A stretch of 64,000 bases of DNA from Spongilla lacustris. Lineage: Eukaryota > Porifera > Demospongiae > Spongillida > Spongillidae. Positions within the stretch are counted from its first letter, which is position 1; the number at the start of each line of letters is the position of its first letter. Positions 50,560-61,240 of the stretch are shown piece after piece. The translations under genes were made by a program, and so were the position numbers. The DNA lies in NCBI GenBank assembly GCA_949361645.1, contig OX442420.1, positions 1,394,244-1,458,243 of the forward strand, read 5' to 3'. The notes under the pieces are model-generated. The model was not told the DNA's origin and did no database searches. It saw only the letters and a list, made by a program, of their open reading frames with translations.

Positions 50560-50715
50560 GAGATTGCGCAAAGAAACCATGGATCCAGGGTTTGCGTAGG
50601 ACAATCCCGGGATTGCGCAAATCCACGATTTGCGCGTAACATAGATACAGTATATTGTTTTATACGCAACAGTGTAGATACAGTATGGTGTATTATACAC
50701 AACAGTATAGCTAAT
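50560..50715. repeat. Dispersed repeat with GCGCAATCC motifs, inverted copy
   Basis: The reverse complement matches 48740-48835: CCATGGATCCAGGGTTTGCG, GGACAATCCCGGGATTGCGC and the TATACACAACAGTATAG end. Together with the forward copy it could bound a 1.97-kb element or be an independent inverted insertion. Confidence 0.7.
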
Positions 50716-51751
50716 TTCCGTAAAGTTGAAATGTACTATACAAAAATTAACCTAGAGCAACGCAGCTGAGCAAGTCTTTACAACTAGGTAGCCGGCTGAT
50801 AACCAAACGTGGACCAAGTATATGATTGCATACAAAACAACGAGCGGCGGGAGCAAGGCTTTGATGTGGTAGCGGACATGAAAGACATATAATGAATCAT
50901 TTAACCCTGCCCCGGCCAGTATTACTACATACGTACGTGCGATGGCATCGAAGCGAAAATTAAATTGAGTGGAGCAGAATGTCGTACACTGTAAATTAAA
51001 ACGGCGGAACCAATTATCGCGGCGCAAAGTGCTGTGGCAACTATATATACAGGATACTTTGGACTAATTGCGATCTCGCGATCTAATGTGAATTAACCGG
51101 CATTAAAATAGATGGTCATTAAAATGTTCATTATACATGTATCATTATCTTGCGTATACCAATGCATGTACATGAAACATGCAGTGCCGCGCTAGAGAGG
51201 GGGAATGGGGTTCCATGCAAGATATTCCCTCATTACACATTACACAGCACACCAGACACCCTTGCACACAACCAAAGCTATCCACATCCACCAGTGGCCA
51301 TGAAGCATATATACACTTCATGCACCACGCGAAAATATTAAAGCATTTGCTGTAGAACACAAACACGTTTTCGGTATTAAAGTAGTTTTAATTTGTAGCT
51401 AGATTTGTCCGTCGTCTTGTAGAAAGAGATCTGCAAGTGTTGACTAGTTCTACTTGACAGCACCGCCGCATGGTTAATTGCTCCTTATCTCGTCCCCACG
51501 TATGTATCCATAAATGCGGTTACTATTATACACAGTACATGTACACACAAAATAAGAGTATCATTTAAAGAAAGACAAATGTTAGAGCCTATTGCATGAT
51601 TGTAGGAAGTGATGCCCCATCGTCAAAGCCTAGTCCACTCCTCCACTTTACCCTAGATCCCCTTAGGCACAAGCTTGATGCTCGAACCATGGCAAATAAA
51701 AGTCGAGCTCTGACAAATTAAATGGACACGTTTCTGCATATGATTGTTCCC
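50716..51751. other. Non-coding DNA left of the gap
   Basis: No ORF above 95 codons and no recognisable motif. It ends at the assembly gap. Confidence 0.5.
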
Positions 51752-51951
51752 NNNNNNNNNNNNNNNNNNNNNNNNNNNNNNNNNNNNNNNNNNNNNNNNN
51801 NNNNNNNNNNNNNNNNNNNNNNNNNNNNNNNNNNNNNNNNNNNNNNNNNNNNNNNNNNNNNNNNNNNNNNNNNNNNNNNNNNNNNNNNNNNNNNNNNNNN
51901 NNNNNNNNNNNNNNNNNNNNNNNNNNNNNNNNNNNNNNNNNNNNNNNNNNN
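51752..51951. other. Assembly gap (200 N)
   Basis: Exactly 200 undetermined bases, the usual convention for a scaffold join of unknown size. The order and distance of features on either side are therefore not certain. Confidence 0.99.
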
Positions 51952-51984
51952 ACTCGTATATACAGTGTTGTTCCATATGAATTA

Positions 51985-53036
51985 AGAGACAAAAAAATTG
52001 ACTTATTTTATGTACATGTATAACATCTGAACCCTTCAGGCTATATGCGAGGGAATTAGATCTTCATATTCACCCATTACTTTTGTACATGAAAATGTTG
52101 TTATAAAATGTAAACAATGGGTGGCATTAAGTAAACACACTTTGATTCAAATCACATCTTTCAATAGTAGTTCCCGTAAGGAACATAGCTAAGCGTTCAA
52201 ATTTATTTTGTAGGTACCCCACTATGGTACCTAAGTGCATTCGAAGTATGACTTCTTAACTCAAAGTGGTTTAAGTTGAAAGATCATTTTGGAGGTACCG
52301 CGCGGTTCGCATGAATTCGGACAAATTAGTTTGACTTAAAGGGTTAAAGGTCACGTTTTCTATCTTGCATGGGGCATCCACATAATTTTGGCAGCTTACT
52401 ATCGGGATTAAACAATCCGTGAAAGATTAAAAAGCTGATCGTAGTAAACGTGTACAAAAAAGAATCATGATATTTGGGTTTGTATTTATTCTATCATAGA
52501 AATGCTTGTAAAAGTTACGAACTGTGCTTACAGACACGCCTTTACTACATGATGGCTATGATATACGGAGAAATCCTAAAAACGGTGGCATCCCTTTTTA
52601 GCTTTTAACGTATTGTTTAATGCTGATAGCAAGCAGCCAAAATTTTTAAAAAATATGTGGGTACCCCAGGGATCTCTCAGCGCTGTCCGAATTCATGCGA
52701 ACCGCACGGCACCTCAAAAAAACACGTAAATCGGGACCTATCTTTCCAAGCACTTTAAGTTAAGAAGTCAAACTTTGTATGCGCTTAGGTACCATAGTGG
52801 GGTACCTACAAAATAAATTTGAACTCTTAGCTATGTTCCTTACGGGAACTACAATTGAAAGACGTGATTTGAATCAATGTTTGTTTACTTAATACCACCC
52901 ATTGTTTACATCGTTTTCATGTACAGAAGTGATGGTTGAGTATGCATGAATATCTATTGTCTTCAAATATAGCTTGAAGGGTTCAAATGTTACACGCAAA
53001 ATAGTTTTTTTTTAAAGTAATTTTTTTAGTCTCTTC
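51985..53036. mobile_element. Fold-back element with ~330-bp inverted arms
   Basis: The left end AGAGACAAAAAAATTGACTT mirrors the right end AGTAATTTTTTTAGTCTCT. Arms 51985-52320 and 52683-53036 share AACCCTTCA, AAACAATGGGTGG, TAGGTACCCCACTATGGTAC and CCGAATTCATGCGAACCG in inverted order. The loop is about 360 bp with no ORF. The family is unknown. Confidence 0.85.
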
Positions 53037-53264
53037 ATTTGGATCATGTTTTCAGCAATAAATTATTATAAATGTTGTAATATCATTATTTGGAACACTG
53101 TACGCGTATCCGGATATCGTTATAAAAAGGTATTCGAATAATGGGTGACGCCGAATGGAAATAAACAAACCGGTTATGTAAAACCCGCGAATCAATTTTC
53201 CGAACGGATAAGTTTTGCGAATATCCAAATAACCCGAAAAACCAGATAACCGGTTACACACCCT

Positions 53265-53400
53265 AGTTACATGGGACCATTGTGATGCCATCGTGACATT
53301 TTCAATCAAAGCGATTGGCTCCTTTTACTTCTTTAATGAGATGTGAAATGTACAGTGTAATAGCAGTGATGGTCCGTGCTAGCTTAAATTGTTATTTATA
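53265..53400. repeat. Dispersed repeat RY, copy 1
   Basis: GGACCATTGTGATGCCATC to GTGCTAGCTTAAATTGTTAT matches 56365-56480 in the same orientation with scattered differences. It is preceded by CCGGTTACACACCCTAG, resembling the end of an old hAT-type element. Confidence 0.7.
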
Positions 53401-54259
53401 CATGTAGCTGAGTTGTTTGAATATAGGATGTAATAGGAACAAGCAGAAGTAGCTATATGGAGTTATGGACATGTATGTGATGGCATATGTTTATCTTGGT
53501 CTGCAAGTATTGTTGAATTGAAGCAAAAATCCTAGTGGTGTGTGGTGGTTGACTATTATGGTGAAAAGAAAGGTTCCAACTTGAACCTTCATAAAGTGGT
53601 CTGGACAAGCTGGCATTTCTGACTTGAATGATTATGAAGCATTACAAACAAATGCTGTCAGAAGTCTATAGAGCAGTGTACTTAAAAGCTCATGCAGAAA
53701 AACTTTAGTGGAGTCAGATGTATTATGTGCCATAACATAATGAAAAGCCACCATGAAATCCTGATTTCGAATTAGTACTCTTTAAAATTGCTCAGTACCT
53801 TGACCATATAATGTTTATGCGCTCTTGCAACAAATAATAGTTGTAACAAATCAATGTGAGAATGGGAAGGTGTGTGTGACCTTTTTCATTAATCAAAATT
53901 GACTATGAAAAAAAAGTCCAATCGATTTTTCAGGTTTATAGCAACTTGCAAATCGGTTATTAGAAATATTAAATCAATTTTGACGATTAATAGGCCAACG
54001 ATTACCTAGGTTTTCCAGGTTTTCCCGATTTGTGATAAACCACAGCGGTTTCTTGAGTCTGTATACACGTATAACCAGTTGCATTGCTTATCAGCTGCTT
54101 ATGCCAACTTTAAATCATTGCAACAACAGTTGCATATAAGATAGTATCCACAGGGACTGCGAACGAGGTGCATTCCAAACCCATTGGTGGGAATGATTCA
54201 ATGGTGGTGGATGGGAATTTTTTCACCGATAAACACGTTCTTATTTATTCGCTCGCTAC

Positions 54260-55118
54260 CAGTGATGCCGCGGCCAGCTTTTGACAATCCGGTCACGTTC
54301 ACGGCTGGCCGTTTGGATATAAACGGTCACGTTCACGGTCAAAGATGGACCGTATGATTTCAATACGGTCACGTACACGGCTGGCCGTCAACCGTCAAAA
54401 TTTTAATACGGTCACGGACGGTCATTATTTATGCTATAGAAGTTTGGCATGCACGTATTAATAGAAATGGTTCATGAACGGTATGCATGGGCATAGCAAA
54501 ACAAGTGTGAAAGAACAGATTCAATTAACTAAAGGCTTTAGTGCAGCTGAGAAAGAGAACAGATTCAATCCTGGCTGGATCCATCCTCCATCTTCACAAT
54601 GAGTCTCAACTGGGAGAAAACTCGCTCGCACATGGAATCCACGCGATAACGTTTAATCATGGCAAGTCGCGTCCCCAGACCCACATTCGGCAGCAGCGGA
54701 TGGGATTATATCGCATATTACGAATACATATCAGGCTGGGGACGAGACTATGTCATGGCGAGGGGGACAACGTAAATAAAAAAAATTTAAATGGTTCCAT
54801 AGCCACGTGTTCAGTCGGGTGGGTTTGCTGCAGACTTCACCGCGCTATCAGGTGGCTTATCCTCAAAGGTTCTTGGAAAGACGACATTTGCCACGCAGGG
54901 AAAAAATCCCCTGCACGTGACGCTAATGACGTGTAGGCTTAATGGACCGTCAAAAGTTCTGACGGTCACGGACGGCCAGCAAATAAATTTGACGGCCAAT
55001 TATTTTTCCCGGTTTAATCACGTGATCGGTAAGCTTCACGGTCACGGTCACGGTCGGCCGTCAAAAACCGTCAAATGAATACGGTCACGGACGGTCCGTG
55101 CTGGCCGCGGCATCACTG
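54260..55118. mobile_element. hAT-type element with ACGGTCACG subterminal repeats
   Basis: Terminal inverted repeats CAGTGATGCCGCGGCCAGC are perfect over 19 bp. The 8-bp CTCGCTAC flanks both ends (54252-54259 and 55119-55126). Inside each end are many copies of ACGGTCACGG and CGGCCGTCAA in both orientations. There is no transposase. A short palindromic element (54665-54752, GTCCCCAGACCC to GGGGACGAGACT) sits inside. Confidence 0.92.
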
Positions 55119-55354
55119 CTCGCTACCAACGCACTACTAAGTATAGGCAGGGACAAATAAGATTTTTAGCTTATTGAGATAAAAATGAAAATGACTGCCG
55201 GTATCGTTTTCTAAAGAGTCATTAGCGGAAGGTGTTTTATAGGGAGGAGAACTATGAATATATAATAAGTGGGGGTGCTGTCCGCGTTCGGCCGATTCAA
55301 CCAGGATGGTAAATTAATCACGTAATAATATCAAATCAAAAATCATGCTCAAGG

Positions 55355-55434
55355 TAAAGTGGTGGGGGGGGGGGGGGGGGGGGAGGGGGGGGGGGGGGGG
55401 GGTAACCCCCCCCGCGCCGGTTCCGCCGCCACTG
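55355..55434. mobile_element. Possible tiny hAT-like MITE of G/C runs
   Basis: Ends AAGTGGTGGGGG and CCGCCGCCACTG bracket long G and C runs. The flanks TCAAGGTA and TTCAGGTA are similar but not identical. Too small and simple for a firm call. Confidence 0.35.
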
Positions 55435-56049
55435 TTCAGGTACAAAATGCCTGAAAGACGTATAATTCCCATCCGCCGCCATCGAAAGTTATATAATCCA
55501 TTGTTCGAACAGCACGAGTCTGCACGACCCTCAATAATTTGATCATGATAAGTACTGTCACTGAGCAGAACCAGCTAGAAACCTCATGGTGGAACACCGC
55601 TCCACGCATATGAGTTGATATGACAAACCCGTCAATATTAATCAAGACATGTACATCCGAACGTCTGAAAAAGAGCCAGTGTAGAAGACTAAGTATTTGG
55701 ACACCTGTCACCTGTGCAAAAGAGTACGTAGCGCGTTTGATTTAATGAACGTATTTAAATTGCCGTGCCCACTGCGCGTCACCGTGCAACGCGGGGGCAG
55801 ATGACTGAGACCTTCAGCCGGGTCCCCAGACTAAGTACATCAACAATGTTTCTATTTACCGATTATATATTAGCAAGCCTTTTTTATTTCCTACCGATTT
55901 TTGCACATGAAGGAAACAAATATCGCGACTAATCGTGACTAAGAAAAACAGAATCGGTTATTTCGACTAAAGAAGAAATCGGTAACCTGCTGCACCGAAT
56001 AGGTAATCGCGAATAATCGATTAACCTGCAAAACCTGAAAATCGGTTAC

Positions 56050-56900
56050 ACACTCTAGACAATAGACACTGTTTAAAAACACTTAGGCATTGTCTATTAT
56101 TAAACAAACATTGCTGTTTGTTGGGGATGTCAAAGTAAATAAACATGAGGGAAATAATTAAAGGTGTATCATATATAGATAAGTGGGCATATTTAACTAA
56201 CCCGGCACATAAATGTGTCATATCCCTACATGTATAGCAATGGGTGCAAATGTGTAGCCTGGGCATCATTATTTTATTCTCTGAGTGGCAAGAATGTGTA
56301 AGATGTGATAAGCAGGGTGTTACAGCATTCAGTGTTCCAAAATGTTTGGCTATGACACTTCTATGAGACCATTGTGATGCCATCAGGACATTTTTCAATC
56401 GGAGTGATTGAGTCCTTTTACTTCTATAATGATGTGTGACATGTAGTAGCAGTGATGGCCCGTGCTAGCTTAAATAACAACTTAAAGCATGGATTCCAGA
56501 TTGTTTGAATACAGGCATGCATGAAATTAGAATGTGGTCGCCTTCGTCTGTGATGTCCGACATCACGCGACATGTATATCAGTGGTTACTCTACAGACAA
56601 TATCAGCCTGTGTGCATATTTATCAGATCCTTATCCAATCAGTCCAGTTTTGCATTTATTCTCGGTTTTGGAGAACTGGTCAATTTCATAGCAAAAAAAT
56701 GGGGGGTTGCATATAAATGGGACAAAGGACATTGTACTAAACACTTAAGCATATATAGTCTCTTGTTAAACAAACATTGTTGCTTGTTGTGGATGTCAAA
56801 GTAAATAAACATGAGGAAGTAATTAAAGTATTTTAACACATGCAGTTGCTTGCAGATACCACAAAGTAACATTTATAGGTAAGGGGACATATTAAACTAA
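56050..56900. repeat. Diverged direct duplication, with RY copy 2 between
   Basis: About 150 bp at 56060-56210 (TTAAACAAACATTG, GGATGTCAAAGTAAATAAAC, CATGAGG) is repeated at 56740-56900. RY copy 2 (GACCATTGTGATGCCATCAG to GTGCTAGCTTAAATAA) lies between them at 56365-56480. No gene. Confidence 0.7.
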
Positions 56901-57682
56901 CCCCTATACTCACAGGAATGTCAGATTGGTTTTACATGTAATGATGAAAGGGAATTTGAGTCATGATATCAGGTAAGGAATAGACATGTATTGGATGAAT
57001 ATTGAGGTTGTACCTAATTAATTCACAGCCAAAAGCTGCAGTTGTCATCAGATAAGAGAATGTGGCTGTTAAAGTCACCTTGGACTCGATATCTAGACTA
57101 CTTATTTATTTCATTTCCCCAACCACCCCCCACGCCACCAAAAAAAAAAAACAACAAGCTGACCGCATTTTGATGACCACCCCGGCCTACATTAGAGAGG
57201 GCTTTGTGTGGGGGTGATTCAGAATTCTTTATTTCAATAAAGTGTTGGATTTGACATATATAGTGGCATAATAAGGAGTACTAGAGAGAGAGGATCACCA
57301 ACTTAATATATCAGAGAATGCTACTGCATTGTTACACATATACAAGGCATTTACTAGTCCAAATAGCTCCTATTGAAGGTGATGTGATATGGCTCCTTGT
57401 CATCCTTTTATTTATGTCATATGATGAGGACATTAAAAGTCTGTGCATGCAGGGGCACCCTCAACTGCATCAACTGTTAATCCAGTCCTGGAGTGGGGCC
57501 ACCTCCAGACTCTAACCATATACACTAACACTAAAACCCGAAAAACAAACCCCAAATGTTATATAGTCCTAGAGGAAAGTGACAAAAAGGTTTCTTTGCA
57601 TGATGGAGGCTGCATTGCCCCTTTGCACAGCCACTGAATTTAAGGCGCTGCCTGAGAGCACTATGTTATTATAATGATGCAA
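56901..57682. other. Non-coding DNA, nothing recognised
   Basis: Only short ORFs; a small A-run occurs at 57142-57152. Confidence 0.5.
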
Positions 57683-58117
57683 TGATTAATAATCCCGCAC
57701 GTGGATAGGGATGGACCGGAAGTCGTTGATTTTTGCACCTGCGATTCACAACTTCGGCTTCCTGCCTTCTTTCGGTAACAAGCACAAGAAGTTGCTTACA
57801 GTATTGTAGCTGCGGTTCTCAGTGCTTCGGCTTGCACGAAACCTTCACGGTAGGCGTGGATTTTGTGTGTACACAGTAAGGGCATGTAGTATACTTGAGC
57901 GTGTTTCGAGTCATTGGCATGCAGTAGTACGAACGGCATTGTGGATAGGGGTGCCAGATGTTGTGCTCATACATGTATATACGGCTCACCCGGTTCCAGG
58001 ATGTTTGTTCAAAGGTAAACAAACTGTTCAAGGCTAGCATAAAACAGACTGCTACTATAGAGTGAGTAATTTTCTTGCCATGTATGTACTCCTACATGCA
58101 TATGCATATTCACCCTA
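57683..58117. repeat. Dispersed repeat RX, copy 2
   Basis: Diverged copy of 38637-39050 beginning ATTAATAATCCCGCACGTG and ending ATTCACCCT. The similarity stops where the inverted-repeat end of the Merlin-like element begins. Confidence 0.75.
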
Positions 58118-58137
58118 GGGGTTCTTGTGTAGATTAG

Positions 58138-58140
<3 letters not shown>

Positions 58141-58180
<40 letters not shown>
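58141..58180. repeat. Poly-C tract
   Basis: About 42 C residues directly inside the left inverted repeat of the Merlin-like element. A shorter G run occupies the mirrored position at the right end. Confidence 0.9.
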
Positions 58181-58181
<1 letters not shown>

Positions 58182-58205
58182 TTAACTTTAGTACTCCCCC
58201 CTGTC

Positions 58206-59530
58206 CTATGCAATCAACAAGTAATTTACACTAGTAGCACTCATCAACCTATTGTGGATACTGTTGTAGGGTCTCCAACCCACATGTACTCTGGCAGGTA
58301 AATTGTAAACAGTTTGGAGTGCGTGGTCCTTTCCTCGCGTAACATACGCTTGGAAGAGCTCCACATTGCTTCTACTCCTTGCGTATGTGCCCCCGAAATA
58401 TAAGGAATGGTTGACAGTGAGATGTAGGTTATATGAGCTCCATTCGTCGTCGTCGCTGTAAACTATACTTCCAGGGCGGATGAATTGAGCTATAAGCGGA
58501 AGAAGTGTGTTGGCATCTCGTTGTTGTACTTCTACGAAGAAATATTCTCCAGACACTCTTTCAATTCCACCAAAAACCCAATGACCATCCACTTGCCTTC
58601 CTCTGTTGTATTTCCGTTTACCAAACCGGCTTACTTTCACCAATTTTTCTTCTTCAATACCTGGGCTTCCAATTATAGAAGGATGGTCAATAAAATACTG
58701 TGTGCAAATGTCCCTCGCAAAGTTGTACCAATCAATCAAAATTTTGGTTGATATCTGCAATGATATTTACATATTATATAGGTAATCATTGGCCAGATAT
58801 AGAATGACCAAGATTATAGACAGAAGGAACTTACATAGAGTTCTGAAGCCATCTTCCCTACAGGTGTTTTAGTCGACCAAAGATGAATTATTCGAAGGAT
58901 TGTAGATATTTCAAGGTGACTGCCTGATAGTGTTACGAATTAGAAGGAAGATGTGTATTGGGCTATTCCATTATTTAACCCTATACCCCTACAGAATAAT
59001 TCAAACGTACCCAGCACCCATGGACAAGTTTACATTCTACCTGGACCCCCACTCCTCCTCGGGGCAGACTTGTAAATTCCCCTGGACAATCTTCTATTTT
59101 ATTCCAAATAAGTATGCCGTTTTTAATCATAGATTGACCGTTCGCTGTTAAACCGTGTGTTAAACCACTGATTTTAAAAATAGTTTGTTCCTATACCTCA
59201 TCGCTCGCACTTTCGAGCGTTGACTGATTCGAACTAATCAAAAGCATGAGTTGTCCGCGTCACAAAACAACAAACAAGACGTAGTAATATTCTAGATAGT
59301 GCAGCTGTACACTGTAGCTCTTTTCCGAGCCGCTTCAACTTAACAAAGAACACTTTTACAATCGCTAAAAGGCTGCTCCTTCAGAAGCATATGAAGTTAT
59401 ATCAAAACAATTATAAGAGTAACGAAAAGCAAAAGTGAAAAAAACCTGATCATCTCTCTGAAAGATTCATATCCCTTCCACAACGAGGGCAATTCTTGCT
59501 GTCAGGAAGGAGGTGATGTCTTTGGGCCCA
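58206..59530 (-). pseudogene. Merlin/IS1595-type transposase, spliced, 5' end disrupted
   Basis: The last exon (58206-58754) encodes the DDE core: KFGKRKYNRGRQVDGHWVFG matches the family except that the first part reads VSRFGKRKY. It is followed by VYSDDDEWSSYN and LTVNHSLYF. A 79-bp intron (58755-58833, GTAAGT to GCAG) precedes an exon of about 90 bp (58834-58923: SHLEISTILRIIHLWSTKTP, then VGKMASELY). A zinc-ribbon start (NCPRCGRDMNLSER) lies at about 59455-59510. A hAT MITE sits only about 40 bp upstream of it. The usual acidic residue before KFGKRKY is replaced (KVSRFGKRKY), so catalysis may be lost. An eukaryotic Merlin remnant is the best reading. Confidence 0.75.
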
Positions 59531-59568
59531 GAGGATTGCAGAATGACCATCGCTAACAGCCACACAAA

Positions 59569-60296
59569 CAGTGGCGAGGTGGCCGGGGGAGCAGGGGGGG
59601 CAATTGCCCCCCCCAGCTGGCCTTAAACGGGGGCGCCAAAATGACGATAGGGGCGCACCAGCCGCCAAGCAAATTACACGAAATGTGTTTAATTTAGATG
59701 ATGTAGTATAGAGTCATAATGCTGGGGAAGAGTTCATCAATAGCGAACGTCGGCGATCGGAGGAAAGAAGGCGGATTTCACCCCACGTGATATATCTTTA
59801 TAGCATTTGGTACGTAATAGTACGGTTACGTAGGTTAACAATCCAAGTACATTGCTCTATACATCTAGTTGTAAATAGTTCCGGCCAAAACAACATCGGC
59901 TTGACTGATATCATGAGATCTAGAATCGGCTACGTGTTAATTGCTACCAGTTTTTGTTATTGTTATCGTGCTGCTCGAACAGAGGGCACTATTTATTGGT
60001 GTTGATTGCCTTAGTTTCCAATACAATCAATCTGTGGAAAGATTAGAACGCGCACCACAAAAATTTTTGCGCGCTTCGCGTGCCCCTCCATGTTGTCGAC
60101 GCGTCAATTGTCCATGTGGAAACCATCCCGTCCTCGCCAAAATCCTGCATCCGCCCCTGTAACGATATAAGAAATTCTGACAGAAAGGCAGCATGTGTGT
60201 TTGTGTGTGTGCGCGTGGGGGAGGGGGCGGCATTCTGTGTATTTGCCCCCCCCCCCCCCCCCCCCCCCCAGTGACAGACAAGCCACCTCGCCACTG
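59569..60296. mobile_element. hAT-type MITE inside the Merlin-like element
   Basis: The ends CAGTGGCGAGGTGG and its exact complement are flanked on both sides by CACACAAA (59561-59568 and 60297-60304), a perfect 8-bp duplication. C and G runs lie near both ends. No transposase. Confidence 0.93.
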
Positions 60297-60605
60297 CACA
60301 CAAAGGTCTCCATAAGATAGATTTCCACCCAGCTAAATTTCTTGCGCCATGAAATCCAACTTTTAGAACTAGTGAATGGCGAAAGCACAACACGCCTATA
60401 TACCTTGTTTTGACTATCATTGATATGATTTGAGTCCTGTTTGTAGAAGTGCTAATAGTGTGGACTGCATAGCATCCCCGTGAACGATAGGGGGGTACTA
60501 AACACTGCGTAAAATGGGCTGTTATACACTAGTGTATAACATCAATTAGCGGTGTATAACACTGCGTATTGAGACGTTATACATACGTATATATAGACAA
60601 GTTAA

Positions 60606-60890
60606 TCAAAAACTTCTCTATCGAGAAAGTGATTGGTGGGATGTAGGATTGGTGGTGCAAAAAGCAAGGAAACATGGTACAGTGTGTTAAAGTGAAATTT
60701 GGTAGGATCCTACAACTCACAGTCCTGAATTTGCAAACGAAGAAGCCTATTTGCAAATGTAGGACTGTTATAGTTGTAGGATCGTACCAAACTTCACTTT
60801 AACACACTCAGTGTACCTTGTTTCCTTGCTTTTTGCACCACCAATCCTACATCCCACCAATCGATAGAGAAGTTTTTGATTTACTTGTTC
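60606..60890. repeat. ~285-bp hairpin (fold-back MITE)
   Basis: Arms TCAAAAACTTCTCTATCGA and its complement extend inward through GATTGGTGGGATGTAGGATT, GCAAAAAGCAAGGAAACA and GTGTGTTAAAGTGAA with few mismatches, leaving a loop of about 40 bp. No ORF. Confidence 0.88.
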
Positions 60891-61119
60891 CCTAATTTTT
60901 TTTCTCTGCCAAGAGTGTTCAGTCAATATAATATATGGCTTAGTATAGTGTATTCGTTGCAATGCAGTATATAGGCCTCTTTTTAATTTTATTGATATGC
61001 CTACCTTTATTCTTCGGATATCTTAAACTCAGAGTTCTCCTTGTTAACGAGCCGTTTTCTTTGGCTTGGTCACCTCTCCTGAATTAGAACCGCCTGTTGT
61101 AAACGTGTCTGCAGCTGTG

Positions 61120-61240
61120 CGTAGCCTGGCAACTGTAAATTAAGACGCGTGTGTGACGTCATATTGCATACTGAGGCAACCGAGAATTTTCACCTAGAGT
61201 ACATGTGTAGCAAACATGAGGCCGGTGACGCCGGTCCCAA
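61120..61240 (+). promoter_or_regulatory. Possible promoter and first exon
   Basis: A perfect CRE site TGACGTCA (61154-61161) and CCTGGCAAC / GAGGCAACC half sites precede an ATG at 61216. That ATG starts a short reading frame (MRPVTPVP) meeting a GTAAGC donor at 61241. The CG content rises locally. No downstream exon could be identified, so this is speculative. Confidence 0.25.
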
